This document shows, piece by piece, positions 17,424-26,419 of a stretch of 41,122 bases of DNA (position 1 is its first letter; each line of letters opens with the position of its first letter). This DNA comes from an uncultured Nostoc sp. (GTDB taxonomy: Bacteria > Cyanobacteriota > Cyanobacteriia > Cyanobacteriales > Nostocaceae). Under the pieces are notes generated by a model. That model was not told the DNA's origin, did no database searches, and saw only the letters and a list, made by a program, of their open reading frames with translations. The stretch is taken from NCBI RefSeq assembly GCF_937863485.1, contig NZ_CALMFY010000182.1:1-41122 (forward strand), in the 5' to 3' direction. A program made the position numbers and the translations under genes.

Positions 17424-18038
17424 ATGACCCAAGCGTTGCCCAAATTACTAACCTTTAATGAATTTATCGAATGGTATCCCAACGATGGAAAACGCTATGA
17501 GTTGCACAAAGGAGTAATTATTGAAATGCCGCCTCCAACCGGTTCGCATGAAAAAGTTGTCGGATTTATAGCCCGTAAGTTAACTGTCGAGTTCGATCGC
17601 CTGAACCTTCCCTACACTATACCCAAAACCGCATTAGTCAAAACTCCTTCTGCTGAATCCACTTATTCGCCTGATGTGTTGCTGCTAAATCTTGATAATC
17701 TCAATAATGAACCGCTTTTTCAAAAACAGTCAACAGTAAGCCAGGCAGCATCGGTTCCAATAGTTATTGAAGTTGTTTCCACTAACTGGCGAGATGATTA
17801 CTACAATAAACTTAGGGATTATGAAGAGATGGGTATTCCTGAATATTGGATCGCTGATTATGCTGCATTGGGTGGAAGAAAGTTCATTGGCAATCCCAAA
17901 CAACCCACTATTTTTGTATGCGAATTAGTTGATGGTGAATATCAAATGACACCGTTTCAAGATAATACAGCGATTTCATCACCTACCTTTCCCCAATTAA
18001 ATTTAACTGCACAGCAGATTTTTAATGCGGCTAACTAA
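17424..18038 (+). CDS. Uma2 family (DUF820) putative endonuclease
   Basis: 204 residues, a paralogue of the gene at 16474 with the same motif order: KRYELHKGVIIEMPPPTGSHE, YSPDVLLLN, PIVIEVVSTNWRDDYYNKLRDYEEMG and PEYWIADYAALGG. The acidic residues and the E/Q-x-x-S positions expected for the PD-(D/E)xK core are present. Ribosome site GGAGGT lies 7 bases before the ATG. The pair probably arose by tandem duplication and was later separated by the MITE. Confidence 0.9.
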   Translation: MTQALPKLLTFNEFIEWYPNDGKRYELHKGVIIEMPPPTGSHEKVVGFIARKLTVEFDRLNLPYTIPKTALVKTPSAESTYSPDVLLLNLDNLNNEPLFQKQSTVSQAASVPIVIEVVSTNWRDDYYNKLRDYEEMGIPEYWIADYAALGGRKFIGNPKQPTIFVCELVDGEYQMTPFQDNTAISSPTFPQLNLTAQQIFNAAN

Positions 18039-18058
18039 TTTTTTATCTAGTCTTATAA

Positions 18059-19411
18059 CTATCTTCCCAACTTATTCGGAATACCTTCACAACCGCCGGG
18101 AATAGTACCTCTAGTTTTTTCGCCACCCCAAGTGCAACAGTAGTTACGTGCAGACTCAGATATCCGCTGCACATTGCTGAAATCGGCATTTTCCACCACA
18201 GCGCCAGTTTGTTCGCCGGTTTCATAATCTGGTGCTTGGGTGCGACTGCGGGGTGATGCTTTATCTACTACACCATAGAATAAGCGAATCCCGTTGATGT
18301 CAGCACCACTGAGATTAGCATTATATAAAATTGTGCGAGAAAGATTGGCTTTTACTAAGTCACAACCGACCAAATTAGCGCGGACAAGATTAGCTTCGCT
18401 CAGGTCAGTCCAACGCAAATCAGTACCAGAAAGGTCTGCTGCGGCTAGCATGACGCCTAAATCGATGACACGCACACCTTCCAGGCGGTCTTCTGCATAT
18501 CCGCCAGTCCCGTCGAGAATGGCTCGACCTAATAGCCGATCGCGTTTTAGGGGTGAGAGCAACTTGGAACGTGAGAGAAAGCGGAGAATTTTCGCTTTAC
18601 CACTGCCATCGACACTACTTAAAATTGCCGCAGTCCGTCCTTCAGCGATCGCTCTCTCTTGGGGCCAATCTTCTAATAATCCTTCTTCATCTAATACTAA
18701 GTCTGAAACGCCTTGGAAATACGAATCAATTGTCTGTTGCTGGGTGATAATATTTTGCTGAACTGTGAGCAGGTTTTGCTGAATTGTCAAGTCTTTGGAA
18801 ATTACATATTGTCGCCACGCCACGTAAACAGCAATGACGGCGATGAGAATTTGCCCCAAAGCGCCAAACCAGTCTGCTAGGGTTCCAGCAATGTCCCAGT
18901 CAATCTGGTGTCCCCAAAGCAGTAAGCGATCGCCCACACCTGTAAACTTGATCAAGCCGATAATGGCTACTATCAGTCCCAAAAAGGCAACAAACAGGGT
19001 GCGTTCTTCGGGTGAAAACCACTCATCTAAGGCTTTTTGCAACCAAGGCAATAGTATCGCTAGGGATAACAGCAAAGTTATCAGTGTTCCAACAATGCCG
19101 ATGAGCCAGTTATTCAGGATAACTCCAATAAAAGTAACAGCGATCGCTATTAGAGTAATTAGCAATGCCCTCGGCTTAACAGTGAATTGCTTGGTAGTGG
19201 GTTGTTGGAGGTCAGAACGGGCTAGTTGAAGAGCAGTTGTATATTGCGGAGATTTCAAAAATGCGATCGCCGCTTGGGCTTGTTGTGTCGCTAGTGTTTC
19301 TGAGGTTAGGTTCTTCTCAGTTGTACCACCGTCAAAGTCATCTGGTTGCAAGTCGTTTTCCGGGACTGGTTCTGGGGTTGGTAGATTAGAGGAATCGGAT
19401 TCAATCGTCAT
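18059..19411 (-). CDS. membrane protein with pentapeptide repeats
   Basis: 450 residues. A soluble acidic N-terminus (1-75) is followed by hydrophobic segments at about 83-105, 107-128, 138-160 and 185-205 (membrane helices), a Gln-rich helical linker (QQNLLTVQQNIITQQQ), a region with GTGGYAEDRLEGVRVIDLGV, and about ten A(D/N)Lxx pentapeptides near 325-385 (LSGTDLRWTDLSEANLVRAN). Six cysteines or so do not form a known motif. The function of this architecture is not known; pentapeptide helices usually mediate protein contacts. I use the ATG at 19411 because the earlier codons (to 19435) add an unlike MCWGKIEN stretch. Confidence 0.75.
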   Translation of the reverse strand: MTIESDSSNLPTPEPVPENDLQPDDFDGGTTEKNLTSETLATQQAQAAIAFLKSPQYTTALQLARSDLQQPTTKQFTVKPRALLITLIAIAVTFIGVILNNWLIGIVGTLITLLLSLAILLPWLQKALDEWFSPEERTLFVAFLGLIVAIIGLIKFTGVGDRLLLWGHQIDWDIAGTLADWFGALGQILIAVIAVYVAWRQYVISKDLTIQQNLLTVQQNIITQQQTIDSYFQGVSDLVLDEEGLLEDWPQERAIAEGRTAAILSSVDGSGKAKILRFLSRSKLLSPLKRDRLLGRAILDGTGGYAEDRLEGVRVIDLGVMLAAADLSGTDLRWTDLSEANLVRANLVGCDLVKANLSRTILYNANLSGADINGIRLFYGVVDKASPRSRTQAPDYETGEQTGAVVENADFSNVQRISESARNYCCTWGGEKTRGTIPGGCEGIPNKLGR

Positions 19412-19582
19412 GTTTTCTATTTTGCCCCAGCACATTTAGTTCAACATCTGTTTTATCAGAAATTGCACTAAAGCCAAAACGAAAAGCCTGTATTCTATGC
19501 AGATGAGAAATGCTAAATTTAACAGTTTTCAATTGTGTGTACTTCACGCAATTTCTAAGGGAACCACAGCAGATCATCTGTA

Positions 19583-21025
19583 TTAACTTAACGGAGAAAC
19601 TCGCGCTGGTAAACGTTTTTCGAGAAACTTTTTTGTTCCCATTTGCCCTCTGCCTGATGTTTGGTTTACAGTTTGAATTGTCAGCATTTGAGGGGGGGCA
19701 GCATCAGGTGGGTAGAGAAAATCCACTTCTACCATTCGCCGCTGGCCAGGAGATATTTTTAATTGAGCAAGCGGTTCTCCCATCTGTCCCTCTTGTTGAA
19801 CTAAATGCCAGTATTGGGTTCTGGGTAAGCCATTATCGTCATTGTAGCGAATACGAACTGTGCCTCGGAATAAGACGGATGATTGGGGTGGTGAAGAAAA
19901 GCGAAGCCCTGGTTTACTTAACTCATCTTCTTTGATAGGTGTTTGGAAAAGCACATTTATAGTTTGCGGCTTATCCGTATTGTTGATTAATGGTAGAGAG
20001 ATGTTGTATTCAATACCATAGTTGCCGTGAGCTTCGTAAGCAGTACCAGGATAACGCGCTACTAGTTTAGCAGTTTGGTTTTGTCCAGTACCCATTTTGC
20101 CTGCTAAAAGGGTACTTAAACCGTAGGAAAAAGCTTGTCCTGATTCAGGAATTGTCAGGTATGAACTATTAGAGTCGGTAACTAGTGCTTGCCAACGAGA
20201 GCCAACAGCTACCCCCGCTACCCGTCCGTAAATTTCTGTTGCCCCTGCAAGGTGATTTGGAGGACTGGGGGCAGGTTCACGGGGTCCTGCAAAATCACCA
20301 TTTTCTAACAAGTTCTCCCATTCTTCTAAAGTGGGCGCTCGTTCACTACCATCGGGATTGGGTTTAGCAAACATGGCCAGGTTCGCCAGATAAACTGGAC
20401 TATCACTATACAAATGCAACAAAGTAGAACGTCCATTCAATGGCGGTGTTAAAGTCCGCACTGGAATTGGATGATTCATTAACATCCGGCTTTGTTTTGC
20501 TGGAATTACCAACTGAGCTGGCCATCCTGACTGCCGTCTGACTCGTAGGACATCATTCATGACGCGATCGCCAGGCCCAGCATAAATGTTTCCCGAATTA
20601 TTTTCTTGCATGGGGGGAAGTTTGATAAAAGGTGCATCAGGTTGACTAACATAACTAGCTGCTTGCAATATGTTGACAGTTGTAGGGCGATCGCTTGGAT
20701 TGTAAACAATTACCCCCAAATAAAGAGTCCGCAAATCATTTGGAGTCTCAATTGCTCTAGCAATATGGTGAGAAAATAAATCAAATCGTCCCTGAAATGG
20801 AAAGTTCAAGTGGGCGCTGGGCACTCTTTTGCCTTGAGGAGGAAATGTAGACAGCAGAATTCCTTCACTCTTAACTACTTCTGGGTTATTACTGTTAAAT
20901 ACTGGTACTTTGTCAAGATGTCCTGTTAAAGGTCTTGTTTGTTGGGGAACGAAGATTTCCTGCGGTGCAGGTGCAAAAGAAGGCGATGCTTGAGCCAAAA
21001 ACAAATAGGAAATAAGATTAAGCAT
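19583..21025 (-). CDS. DUF3370 family exported protein
   Basis: 480 residues with a short hydrophobic start (MLNLISYLFLAQA) that may be a signal peptide. The segments QEIFVPQQTRPLTGHLDKVP, EGILLSTFPPQGKRVPSAHL and FPFQGRFDLFSHHIARA fit the cyanobacterial DUF3370 family. The rest is rich in beta strands (GSRWQALVTDSNSSYLTIP, YNISLPLINNTDKPQTINV), suggesting a surface or periplasmic beta protein. Function is unknown. The neighbours give no clear pathway. Confidence 0.8.
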   Translation of the reverse strand: MLNLISYLFLAQASPSFAPAPQEIFVPQQTRPLTGHLDKVPVFNSNNPEVVKSEGILLSTFPPQGKRVPSAHLNFPFQGRFDLFSHHIARAIETPNDLRTLYLGVIVYNPSDRPTTVNILQAASYVSQPDAPFIKLPPMQENNSGNIYAGPGDRVMNDVLRVRRQSGWPAQLVIPAKQSRMLMNHPIPVRTLTPPLNGRSTLLHLYSDSPVYLANLAMFAKPNPDGSERAPTLEEWENLLENGDFAGPREPAPSPPNHLAGATEIYGRVAGVAVGSRWQALVTDSNSSYLTIPESGQAFSYGLSTLLAGKMGTGQNQTAKLVARYPGTAYEAHGNYGIEYNISLPLINNTDKPQTINVLFQTPIKEDELSKPGLRFSSPPQSSVLFRGTVRIRYNDDNGLPRTQYWHLVQQEGQMGEPLAQLKISPGQRRMVEVDFLYPPDAAPPQMLTIQTVNQTSGRGQMGTKKFLEKRLPARVSPLS

Positions 21026-21200
21026 TTATTCAAAAAGCAATTTATCGCTGAAGTTAAGAATACAGCATACCTAAATTGTCCTGACAGCGACCGCTAGACC
21101 TGTGGCTCACCTGACTTTAACAGCCGGGAGCGATCGCTTTATTATGCTTACTTCTTCGTCGAGGTGAATGAGTATTCGTTTTAGGGGTAATACCCTGCAA

Positions 21201-21368
21201 TGCCAACGCATCGACTGACAATGCCAACGTATCGACTGACAATGCCAACGTATCGCCTGACAATGCCAATGCATCGCCTGACAATGCCAACGCATCGCCT
21301 GACAGTGCCAATGCATCGCCTGACAATGCCAATGCATCGCCTGACAATGCCAATGCGTCCCCTTGCAT
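21201..21368. repeat. 21-bp tandem repeat, eight copies
   Basis: Unit TGCCAATGCATCGCCTGACAA, with small variants (CGCATCGACTG, CGTATCGCCTG). Because 21 is a multiple of three, frames stay open on both strands; read on the minus strand one frame gives a heptapeptide ALALSGD repeat. No ribosome site or signal supports translation, so I treat it as a repeat and not as a gene. It lies between the DUF3370 gene and chlP. Confidence 0.85.
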
Positions 21369-21400
21369 TAAAAACGCTACGATTTTACACAAAGCTGTAC

Positions 21401-21491
21401 TAAGCTGTCGCGCCTACAAGTTGCACTTTTTGGACACCGTAACTCTTGATAAATCAAGAATGCTTTGCAAAAGTAAAGACGCGACAGCTTA
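21401..21491. mobile_element. small inverted-repeat (MITE-like) element
   Basis: TAAGCTGTCGCG (21401-21412) and CGCGACAGCTTA (21480-21491) are perfect 12-bp inverted ends; the outermost TA on each side could be a TA target duplication. The similarity continues inwards with mismatches (CCTACAAGTTGCA against the complement of TGCAAAAGTAAAGA). No coding sequence is inside the 91 bp. Confidence 0.55.
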
Positions 21492-21511
21492 TCAAATGAT
21501 AAAAATATATA

Positions 21512-21571
21512 TTGTGGGGTGGGCATCTTGCCCGCCCTGATTCATGAGCGTGCAGAATGTCCACCCCACAA
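21512..21571. repeat. palindromic interspersed repeat
   Basis: TTGTGGGGTGGGCATCTTGC and GCAGAATGTCCACCCCACAA form an imperfect 20-bp stem with a loop of about 20 bases. It sits 28 bases after the chlP stop and could also act as its transcript end. Confidence 0.6.
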
Positions 21572-21598
21572 AAGTAATTTCCAGTCCTTTGCACGCAA

Positions 21599-22819
21599 TT
21601 AAGGTGCAAGGGCATTACCCCGAATTAGACTACCAATAGTTTTGGCAGTAATTTTCAGTTGGGTGATGGGATTAGCTGGGACAACCGTCTTATACAGATA
21701 GCTATCGAATGTTAGCCGTTGGACATCGAGGTCATCGCACATTTCTACAAACGCCTCGCGGGTGGCGTTGGAACGATAGAACACAGTTTGCAGAATGTCC
21801 AGCACTTTGTAAGTGAGTCCGTATCTTTTATCCCAACGCTTCAGATAAACCTTGAGGTCATTTTCTGTAGGAATACGGCTACCACTGTTAGACGCTTCTA
21901 CAATGGTTTCGGCACACATCCGCCCAGATTTAGCGGCAAAATAAATACCTTCACCAGAGGACTTGGTAACGTAACCAGCAGCATCTCCCACCAAAGCGAT
22001 GCGACCAACAACACGACGGGGACGGGGATGTTCAGGAATGGGGTGGGCTTCTACTTTGATGATTTTACCGCCTGCGAGTTTCTCGGAAGCACGGGCGCGG
22101 ATACCAGCTTGTAACTGTTTGATGCTGGCTTTATTAACCTGCATTGTGCCAGTACCGACAGCTACGTGGTCATATTTGGGGAAAACCCAAGCGTAGAAGT
22201 CAGTAGAAACGTCATCGCCGACATACATTTCGGCGAGGTCGTTATAGTAGGCCATTTTGTCTTCGGGTAAGCGAATTCGCTCTTGGAAAGCGATCGCATA
22301 ATTGTAATCCCCAGCGTCCATTTCTTTGGCAACGCGGGAATTAGCCCCATCCGCCCCAATAATTAGATCCACCTTCAGGGTTTTGGCAATACCCTGTGAT
22401 ATACCTTCTGTATGCTCAACGTAATGAATGGTATAGGGGTCAGTATTGTTTCCTGGTATATCAAGTTTATGAACAGTGGCATTTATTAAATTTGCGCCTA
22501 CTTTTGCCGCCCGATCCCGCAAAAAGCCATCCAGCACTTCCCGGCGGCACATTCCTATATATTCTTCTTCATTTACCAGATTGATATCAACCTCGCGATT
22601 GGAAGGCGAAATCATTTTCATCTTCCGTACCCGGCGATCGATAATCTCTGGTGGTAAGTCAAATTCACTCACCATACAGAGGGGAATTGCACCCCCGCAA
22701 GGCTTTGCATTGTCTAGCTTCCGCTCAAACAAGTAGGTTTCAATCCCAGAGGCTGCCAGTGTTTCTGCGGCAGATGAACCAGCAGGGCCTGACCCAATAA
22801 CAGCAACCCGTAGTGTCAA
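21599..22819 (-). CDS. chlP: geranylgeranyl reductase
   Basis: 406 residues. The FAD-binding motif VAVIGSGPAGSSAAETLA lies at the N-terminus, CGGAIPLCMVSEFDLP follows, and the second dinucleotide part IGRIALVGDAAGYVTKSSGEG is in the middle, all as in ChlP. The enzyme reduces the geranylgeranyl chain to phytyl for chlorophyll a and tocopherol/phylloquinone. No ATG exists at the start: the frame opens at TTG 22834, but a second TTG at 22819 gives the family-like N-terminus MTLRVAV and has GGGAG 8 bases upstream, so I prefer it. Confidence 0.93.
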   Translation of the reverse strand: MTLRVAVIGSGPAGSSAAETLAASGIETYLFERKLDNAKPCGGAIPLCMVSEFDLPPEIIDRRVRKMKMISPSNREVDINLVNEEEYIGMCRREVLDGFLRDRAAKVGANLINATVHKLDIPGNNTDPYTIHYVEHTEGISQGIAKTLKVDLIIGADGANSRVAKEMDAGDYNYAIAFQERIRLPEDKMAYYNDLAEMYVGDDVSTDFYAWVFPKYDHVAVGTGTMQVNKASIKQLQAGIRARASEKLAGGKIIKVEAHPIPEHPRPRRVVGRIALVGDAAGYVTKSSGEGIYFAAKSGRMCAETIVEASNSGSRIPTENDLKVYLKRWDKRYGLTYKVLDILQTVFYRSNATREAFVEMCDDLDVQRLTFDSYLYKTVVPANPITQLKITAKTIGSLIRGNALAP

Positions 22820-22909
22820 AGGTCTTTCTCCCAATCTTCACATTTACCGAGAGCATACTACCACGGTCTTTCTAGTGATTTGGCGCTTTACCTTCAGGTT
22901 TCTCCTGAA

Positions 22910-22990
22910 ATGCAATATTCCTTAATGTTTCGATACGAAAAGCGAGATGGGGAATGGAGAATTTGGTTAGTGGAAGATTTACAGGTATAA
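22910..22990 (+). pseudogene. short coding remnant or mini-ORF
   Basis: The frame from the ATG at 22910 gives 26 residues (MQYSLMFRYEKRDGEWRIW, then LVEDLQV). The coding-like sequence extends upstream in frame (DLALYLQVSPE), with a TTG at 22880 as a possible start. It reads like the end of a real small protein or a leftover of one. Family not known. Confidence 0.3.
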
Positions 22991-23024
22991 TTTTTGTAAC
23001 CCAGCCCAATTACTACCCTTAGTA

Positions 23025-23666
23025 TTAATCGTTGTAAGGTTGTGGATCGAGAATCTCTATATCACCAGGTGATACTTCCCTCAGTCCACCAGTTGGATAT
23101 AAGTCTTCTGGATTTAGAATTTCAACGATTATTTTAGAACCCTGACTACCTAATTGATATCCACCAAAAACTGCATATTCACCTGTATTCTTGATTTTTA
23201 AAATTAACTTGTAAACTTGCCCTGAAGTCCTAACAGCTTTGTACTCTTCACCTAACATCTGTTTCTCCTTATTCAAAAGCTCTTTGAGCAATCTTGCAGC
23301 CTGAACATTACCTTTTGGTAAAAATTTTGGTAACCAGTATGAAGCTTTACGTACTTCCTGAGGATGTTCTGATAACTTGTCAGATAGGATGGCCATAAAA
23401 CGTCGGAAGCCAAGACGCGGGAGTAAATACTTTACCCAAAGTTCTACTTCACTAGCATTTGCTTCTGCTACTCCTCGCTCAAGCAGAATCTCAAAGTATC
23501 TTTTATTCTTCAGTATGGCATTAGCTAACTTTAGACCGATGACAGAATCTCGATCTAAGATAGCGTTGATCTCATCGAACTGAGCTTCTTCTGGTAAACT
23601 CATCAGCTTCTTTTGTAAAGATTTATGGTCTTCAAAATCTTTATCAGTAATAAATCGGCTAACCAT
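23025..23666 (-). CDS. unrecognised helical protein, possible partner of the gene upstream
   Basis: 213 residues. The first two thirds are helical with charged and Leu-rich segments (DEINAILDRDSVIGLKLANA, RRFMAILSDKLSEHP); the last third looks like beta strands (TGEYAVFGGYQLGSQGSK, IIVEILNPEDLYPTGG). No known domain is recognised. It follows the 23773-24201 gene on the same strand after about 105 bases, so it may be co-transcribed with it, and the order toxin-then-immunity is possible. That is inference only. Confidence 0.55.
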   Translation of the reverse strand: MVSRFITDKDFEDHKSLQKKLMSLPEEAQFDEINAILDRDSVIGLKLANAILKNKRYFEILLERGVAEANASEVELWVKYLLPRLGFRRFMAILSDKLSEHPQEVRKASYWLPKFLPKGNVQAARLLKELLNKEKQMLGEEYKAVRTSGQVYKLILKIKNTGEYAVFGGYQLGSQGSKIIVEILNPEDLYPTGGLREVSPGDIEILDPQPYND

Positions 23667-23772
23667 ATTCTTTATACCTATTAATATCTGATAATATTTA
23701 TGATCCGATTTAATTACACCCCAATGTTACCAAATGCCATCTTCTATCTATCATGGGAGAGGCTGTTGTGTC

Positions 23773-24201
23773 TTAATCATTACCAGTGATTAAATTGAGA
23801 CTAATTAGACTTTTGAATTGACCTGGCTGAAAAAGTTCTTGAGGTAGTAAATCTGCGTTACTCATCGATTCAGCACCAGGTCGATAATGTCCAGATTCAT
23901 TAGTCCACTTGCGGAGGATTCCTCTATTAGTGCGTCCTGAAAAGTAAAGCCGACCAGCGTATTTTACATCCTCTCCCTTTGCTAAATCTATATGACCAAT
24001 TGCTCTATCTGCAACCCTAGCGCTGGCTCTACGAATAAATACTATTCCTTCTAGAGTGACAATAAAATTATAGACTCCTGATGCGGTGCGTTCTTCGCCT
24101 TTGTATCTAACCTCTCGCCATTTTCCTTGCTTAAGAACAAGCCGCGATCTTTGGATGATTCTTGGCGAGTCTTTGGGAAACAGGTTAGGGAATTTCTTCA
24201 A
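23773..24201 (-). CDS. unrecognised protein, possible orphan toxin-like C-terminal domain
   Basis: About 142 residues from a TTG at 24201 with GGAG 8 bases upstream. There is no signal peptide or membrane segment. The middle is beta-rich (SGVYNFIVTLEGIVFIRRAS) and the C-terminal part has GRTNRGILRKWTNESGHYRP, a W-N-x-SGHY-P motif of the kind I associate with C-terminal domains of large polymorphic toxins, from memory and unchecked. Upstream the same frame reads DEQDLATAATAIKEATMMSKV before a TGA, as if this were the tail of a once longer protein. Confidence 0.5.
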   Translation of the reverse strand: MKKFPNLFPKDSPRIIQRSRLVLKQGKWREVRYKGEERTASGVYNFIVTLEGIVFIRRASARVADRAIGHIDLAKGEDVKYAGRLYFSGRTNRGILRKWTNESGHYRPGAESMSNADLLPQELFQPGQFKSLISLNLITGND

Positions 24202-24357
24202 CCCCAAGGCTCCTCACACTTTGCTCATCATTGTAGCTTCCTTGATCGCGGTAGCTGCGGTAGCTAAATCTTGTTCATCTATAAATAATTATGTATGGTA
24301 TATGTAAGACACAGTAATCCTAGCAAGGATCTGTAGATTTAGTTGCAGAGGTAGAGT

Positions 24358-25374
24358 GTGGGCATAGTAGTTGAGAACGTCTCCAAACAATTCGGGAGTT
24401 TCAAGGCAGTTGATCAGGTCAGTCTGGAAATTAAAAGTGGTTCGCTAGTTGCGTTGCTCGGGCCATCGGGATCAGGTAAATCTACGCTACTACGGTTAAT
24501 TTCAGGTTTAGAAATGCCAGATAGCGGCAAAATCCTGCTTACCGGTAAGGACGCTACATACCAAAGCGTGCAACAGCGGAATATTGGCTTTGTGTTTCAG
24601 CACTATGCTCTATTCAAGCATCTGACCGTCAGGCAGAATATTGCCTTTGGCTTGGAAATTCGCAAGGCACAGCCAAAGAGGATTAAGGGAAGGGTAGAAC
24701 AGTTACTAGAATTGGTGCAATTGACTGGACTAGGCGATCGCTATCCATCACAACTTTCTGGTGGTCAAAGACAACGGGTAGCATTAGCAAGGGCATTGGC
24801 AGTGGAACCAGAAGTATTACTGCTAGATGAACCCTTTGGCGCACTTGATGCTAAAGTTCGCAAAGACTTACGGGCATGGTTACGCCGCCTCCATGATGAA
24901 GTTCATGTTACCACGGTTTTCGTCACCCACGACCAAGAGGAAGCAATGGAAGTCTCCGATGAAGTTGTGGTCATGAATAAAGGGCGTGTGGAACAGGTGG
25001 GGACACCAGCAGAAATTTACGATAATCCTGCCACCGCATTTGTAATGAGCTTCATTGGCCCAGTGAATGTATTACCTAGCACCTCGAAGATTTTTCAAAG
25101 TAGCGGGTTTGATACGCCACACCCACAAGTATTTTTGCGCCCGCAAGATGTGATTTTGGAAAAAGTTGCCAACGGTACCACTACACCTGCGACAGTGAGC
25201 CGGTTGGTACATTTGGGTTGGGAAATTCAGGTGGAATTAACTTTCGATGATGGACAAGTAGTGACGGCGCATTTAACACGCGATCGCTTTAATGACTTAG
25301 AGTTAGAAGCCAAACAGCGAGTGTATGTGAAGCCAAAGGATGCGAAGTCTTTTCCACTGTCTTATTCAATTTAA
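24358..25374 (+). CDS. cysA: sulfate-type ABC transporter ATP-binding protein
   Basis: 338 residues from a GTG start with AGAGGTAG upstream. ABC ATPase motifs: Walker [10 protein letters not shown] (35-43), signature LSGGQ (133-137), Walker B LLLDEPFG (154-161) and switch His191. The C-terminal third ([12 protein letters not shown], then [19 protein letters not shown]) is a TOBE-like regulatory part, as in CysA/PotA/ModC ATPases; the order and length suit sulfate/thiosulfate uptake. No permease or binding-protein genes flank it, so the substrate is uncertain. Confidence 0.85.
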   Translation: MGIVVENVSKQFGSFKAVDQVSLEIKSGSLVALLGPSGSGKSTLLRLISGLEMPDSGKILLTGKDATYQSVQQRNIGFVFQHYALFKHLTVRQNIAFGLEIRKAQPKRIKGRVEQLLELVQLTGLGDRYPSQLSGGQRQRVALARALAVEPEVLLLDEPFGALDAKVRKDLRAWLRRLHDEVHVTTVFVTHDQEEAMEVSDEVVVMNKGRVEQVGTPAEIYDNPATAFVMSFIGPVNVLPSTSKIFQSSGFDTPHPQVFLRPQDVILEKVANGTTTPATVSRLVHLGWEIQVELTFDDGQVVTAHLTRDRFNDLELEAKQRVYVKPKDAKSFPLSYSI

Positions 25375-25394
25375 TTGACAATATGTAAGTATTT

Positions 25395-25586
25395 ATGCTT
25401 ACTACTTTAGCTTCCAGCAGAAAAGCCTTGCCAGAATGTTTGCCGAATGTACCACTAGGCTGTGTAATCGTAGATGCTGATCAGATAGTTGCACAAGCAT
25501 ATACCCAAGCACCAGGACAGTACGATGCTGAAGCTGGTGCGCTGGCTTTTCACTCATTTATTGTGAGGATTTATTTAATCCTCTAA
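25395..25586 (+). pseudogene. RibD-like deaminase fragment
   Basis: 63 residues resembling the N-terminal part of the RibD pyrimidine deaminase (LPNVPLGCVIVDADQIVAQ, then GQYDAEAGALA). The zinc-binding His of the HAE motif is replaced by Asp (DAE), and the protein ends soon after, before the PCxxxGxTPPC part. So it is a non-functional fragment. A GAGGATT/AATCCTC hairpin follows at 25565-25583 and may end cysA transcription. Confidence 0.55.
25565..25583. terminator. short hairpin after cysA and the RibD fragment
   Basis: GAGGATT (25565-25571) and AATCCTC (25577-25583) form a perfect 7-bp stem with a 5-base loop, between the plus-strand cysA unit and the convergent DUF4360-like gene. Confidence 0.4.
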
Positions 25587-25625
25587 CATTTGACTTTCTA
25601 CATCGCACCGCTATATCTGCCCTTA

Positions 25626-26237
25626 CTAACAACGAGTAAAAGTAAACTTAATTTGATAGCCCTGATCGATTCTAACTTTGGTTTGCTGCCCTGCTGCTGC
25701 ATCTCTGGCACGCGCTATCAAATTCGTGTTGATACCGAAAACCGAATTCACTGGGTTAGCACACGCGTTTATTGTATCTGGTGTAATAGCTACATTTTTT
25801 ACCCATCCATTTAAAAAGCCAGACGGAAAGTTTGCGTTTGGATTATTACTAGAATTTGGAACATCTTTGCCTTGAAACACTAATCTAACTTTTAGGTCAG
25901 CACTGCCTCCCTTAGGCACATTTGCAAAGCCAACATACTTGATGTTAATGGGCTTAACTTTGTACCCCTTAGGCACATTAAGCCCAATTCTCAGATTGCA
26001 AGATTTTGATACAACCTTAGGATATACAGCTACAGCCTCAAATGAAGGTAAAGTTACAAACAGAGTATCTGCTTTCAAACTTGTTTGGGCATTTCCCGAG
26101 GGGCAGCCATTTCCAAAAACAGTTACTGGAACACTTTCAAACTGAAATCCTTGTGGTTGGGCCTGTACCTGAGACAAACCCACAACATTTAAACTCAGTA
26201 GCGTCAAACTGGAAATAAGAGCAGTTAAAACTTTCAT
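25626..26237 (-). CDS. secreted DUF4360-like protein, copy 1
   Basis: About 203 residues from MKVLTAL. The signal peptide is followed by a cut site around VQAQ. The mature part shows the DUF4360-type pattern: FGNGCPSGNAQ, an acid/aromatic strand (LFVTLPSFEAVAVYP), SCNLRIGLNVPKGY, then INIKYVGFANVPKGG, ending with a conserved Cys (INAC) and a C-terminal Cys. Four cysteines suggest disulfides. It is the most diverged of a tandem family (copies at 27398 and 28555 and a fragment at 26420). Function is unknown. Confidence 0.75.
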   Translation of the reverse strand: MKVLTALISSLTLLSLNVVGLSQVQAQPQGFQFESVPVTVFGNGCPSGNAQTSLKADTLFVTLPSFEAVAVYPKVVSKSCNLRIGLNVPKGYKVKPINIKYVGFANVPKGGSADLKVRLVFQGKDVPNSSNNPNANFPSGFLNGWVKNVAITPDTINACANPVNSVFGINTNLIARARDAAAGQQTKVRIDQGYQIKFTFTRC

Positions 26238-26419
26238 ATCTTTCATCTCAAATAAGGAGAGCTTATCAGGTTTGTTGTCAATACTTATGTCTCAAGACAC
26301 AGAGTAAAAAATTCTTCAGACCGATTGGAAGAAATATTTCTATAAGTTGATAAAACAGCTTTAGAGAGTTCAGCTTTTGTGAAAAATTAAATGCAAAACC
26401 GAATATGCATTTAAAAAAT

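Noticed and set aside
21117..21403. Overlapping frames with heptapeptide repeats on both strands
   Set aside because: All stay open only because the tandem unit is 21 bp; no start signal or flanking coding sequence.
24205..24225. GCTCCTCACAC, similar to the conserved core of the cyanobacterial small RNA Yfr1
   Set aside because: The flanking hairpins and the terminator required for Yfr1 are not present, and it overlaps the 5' end of a gene.
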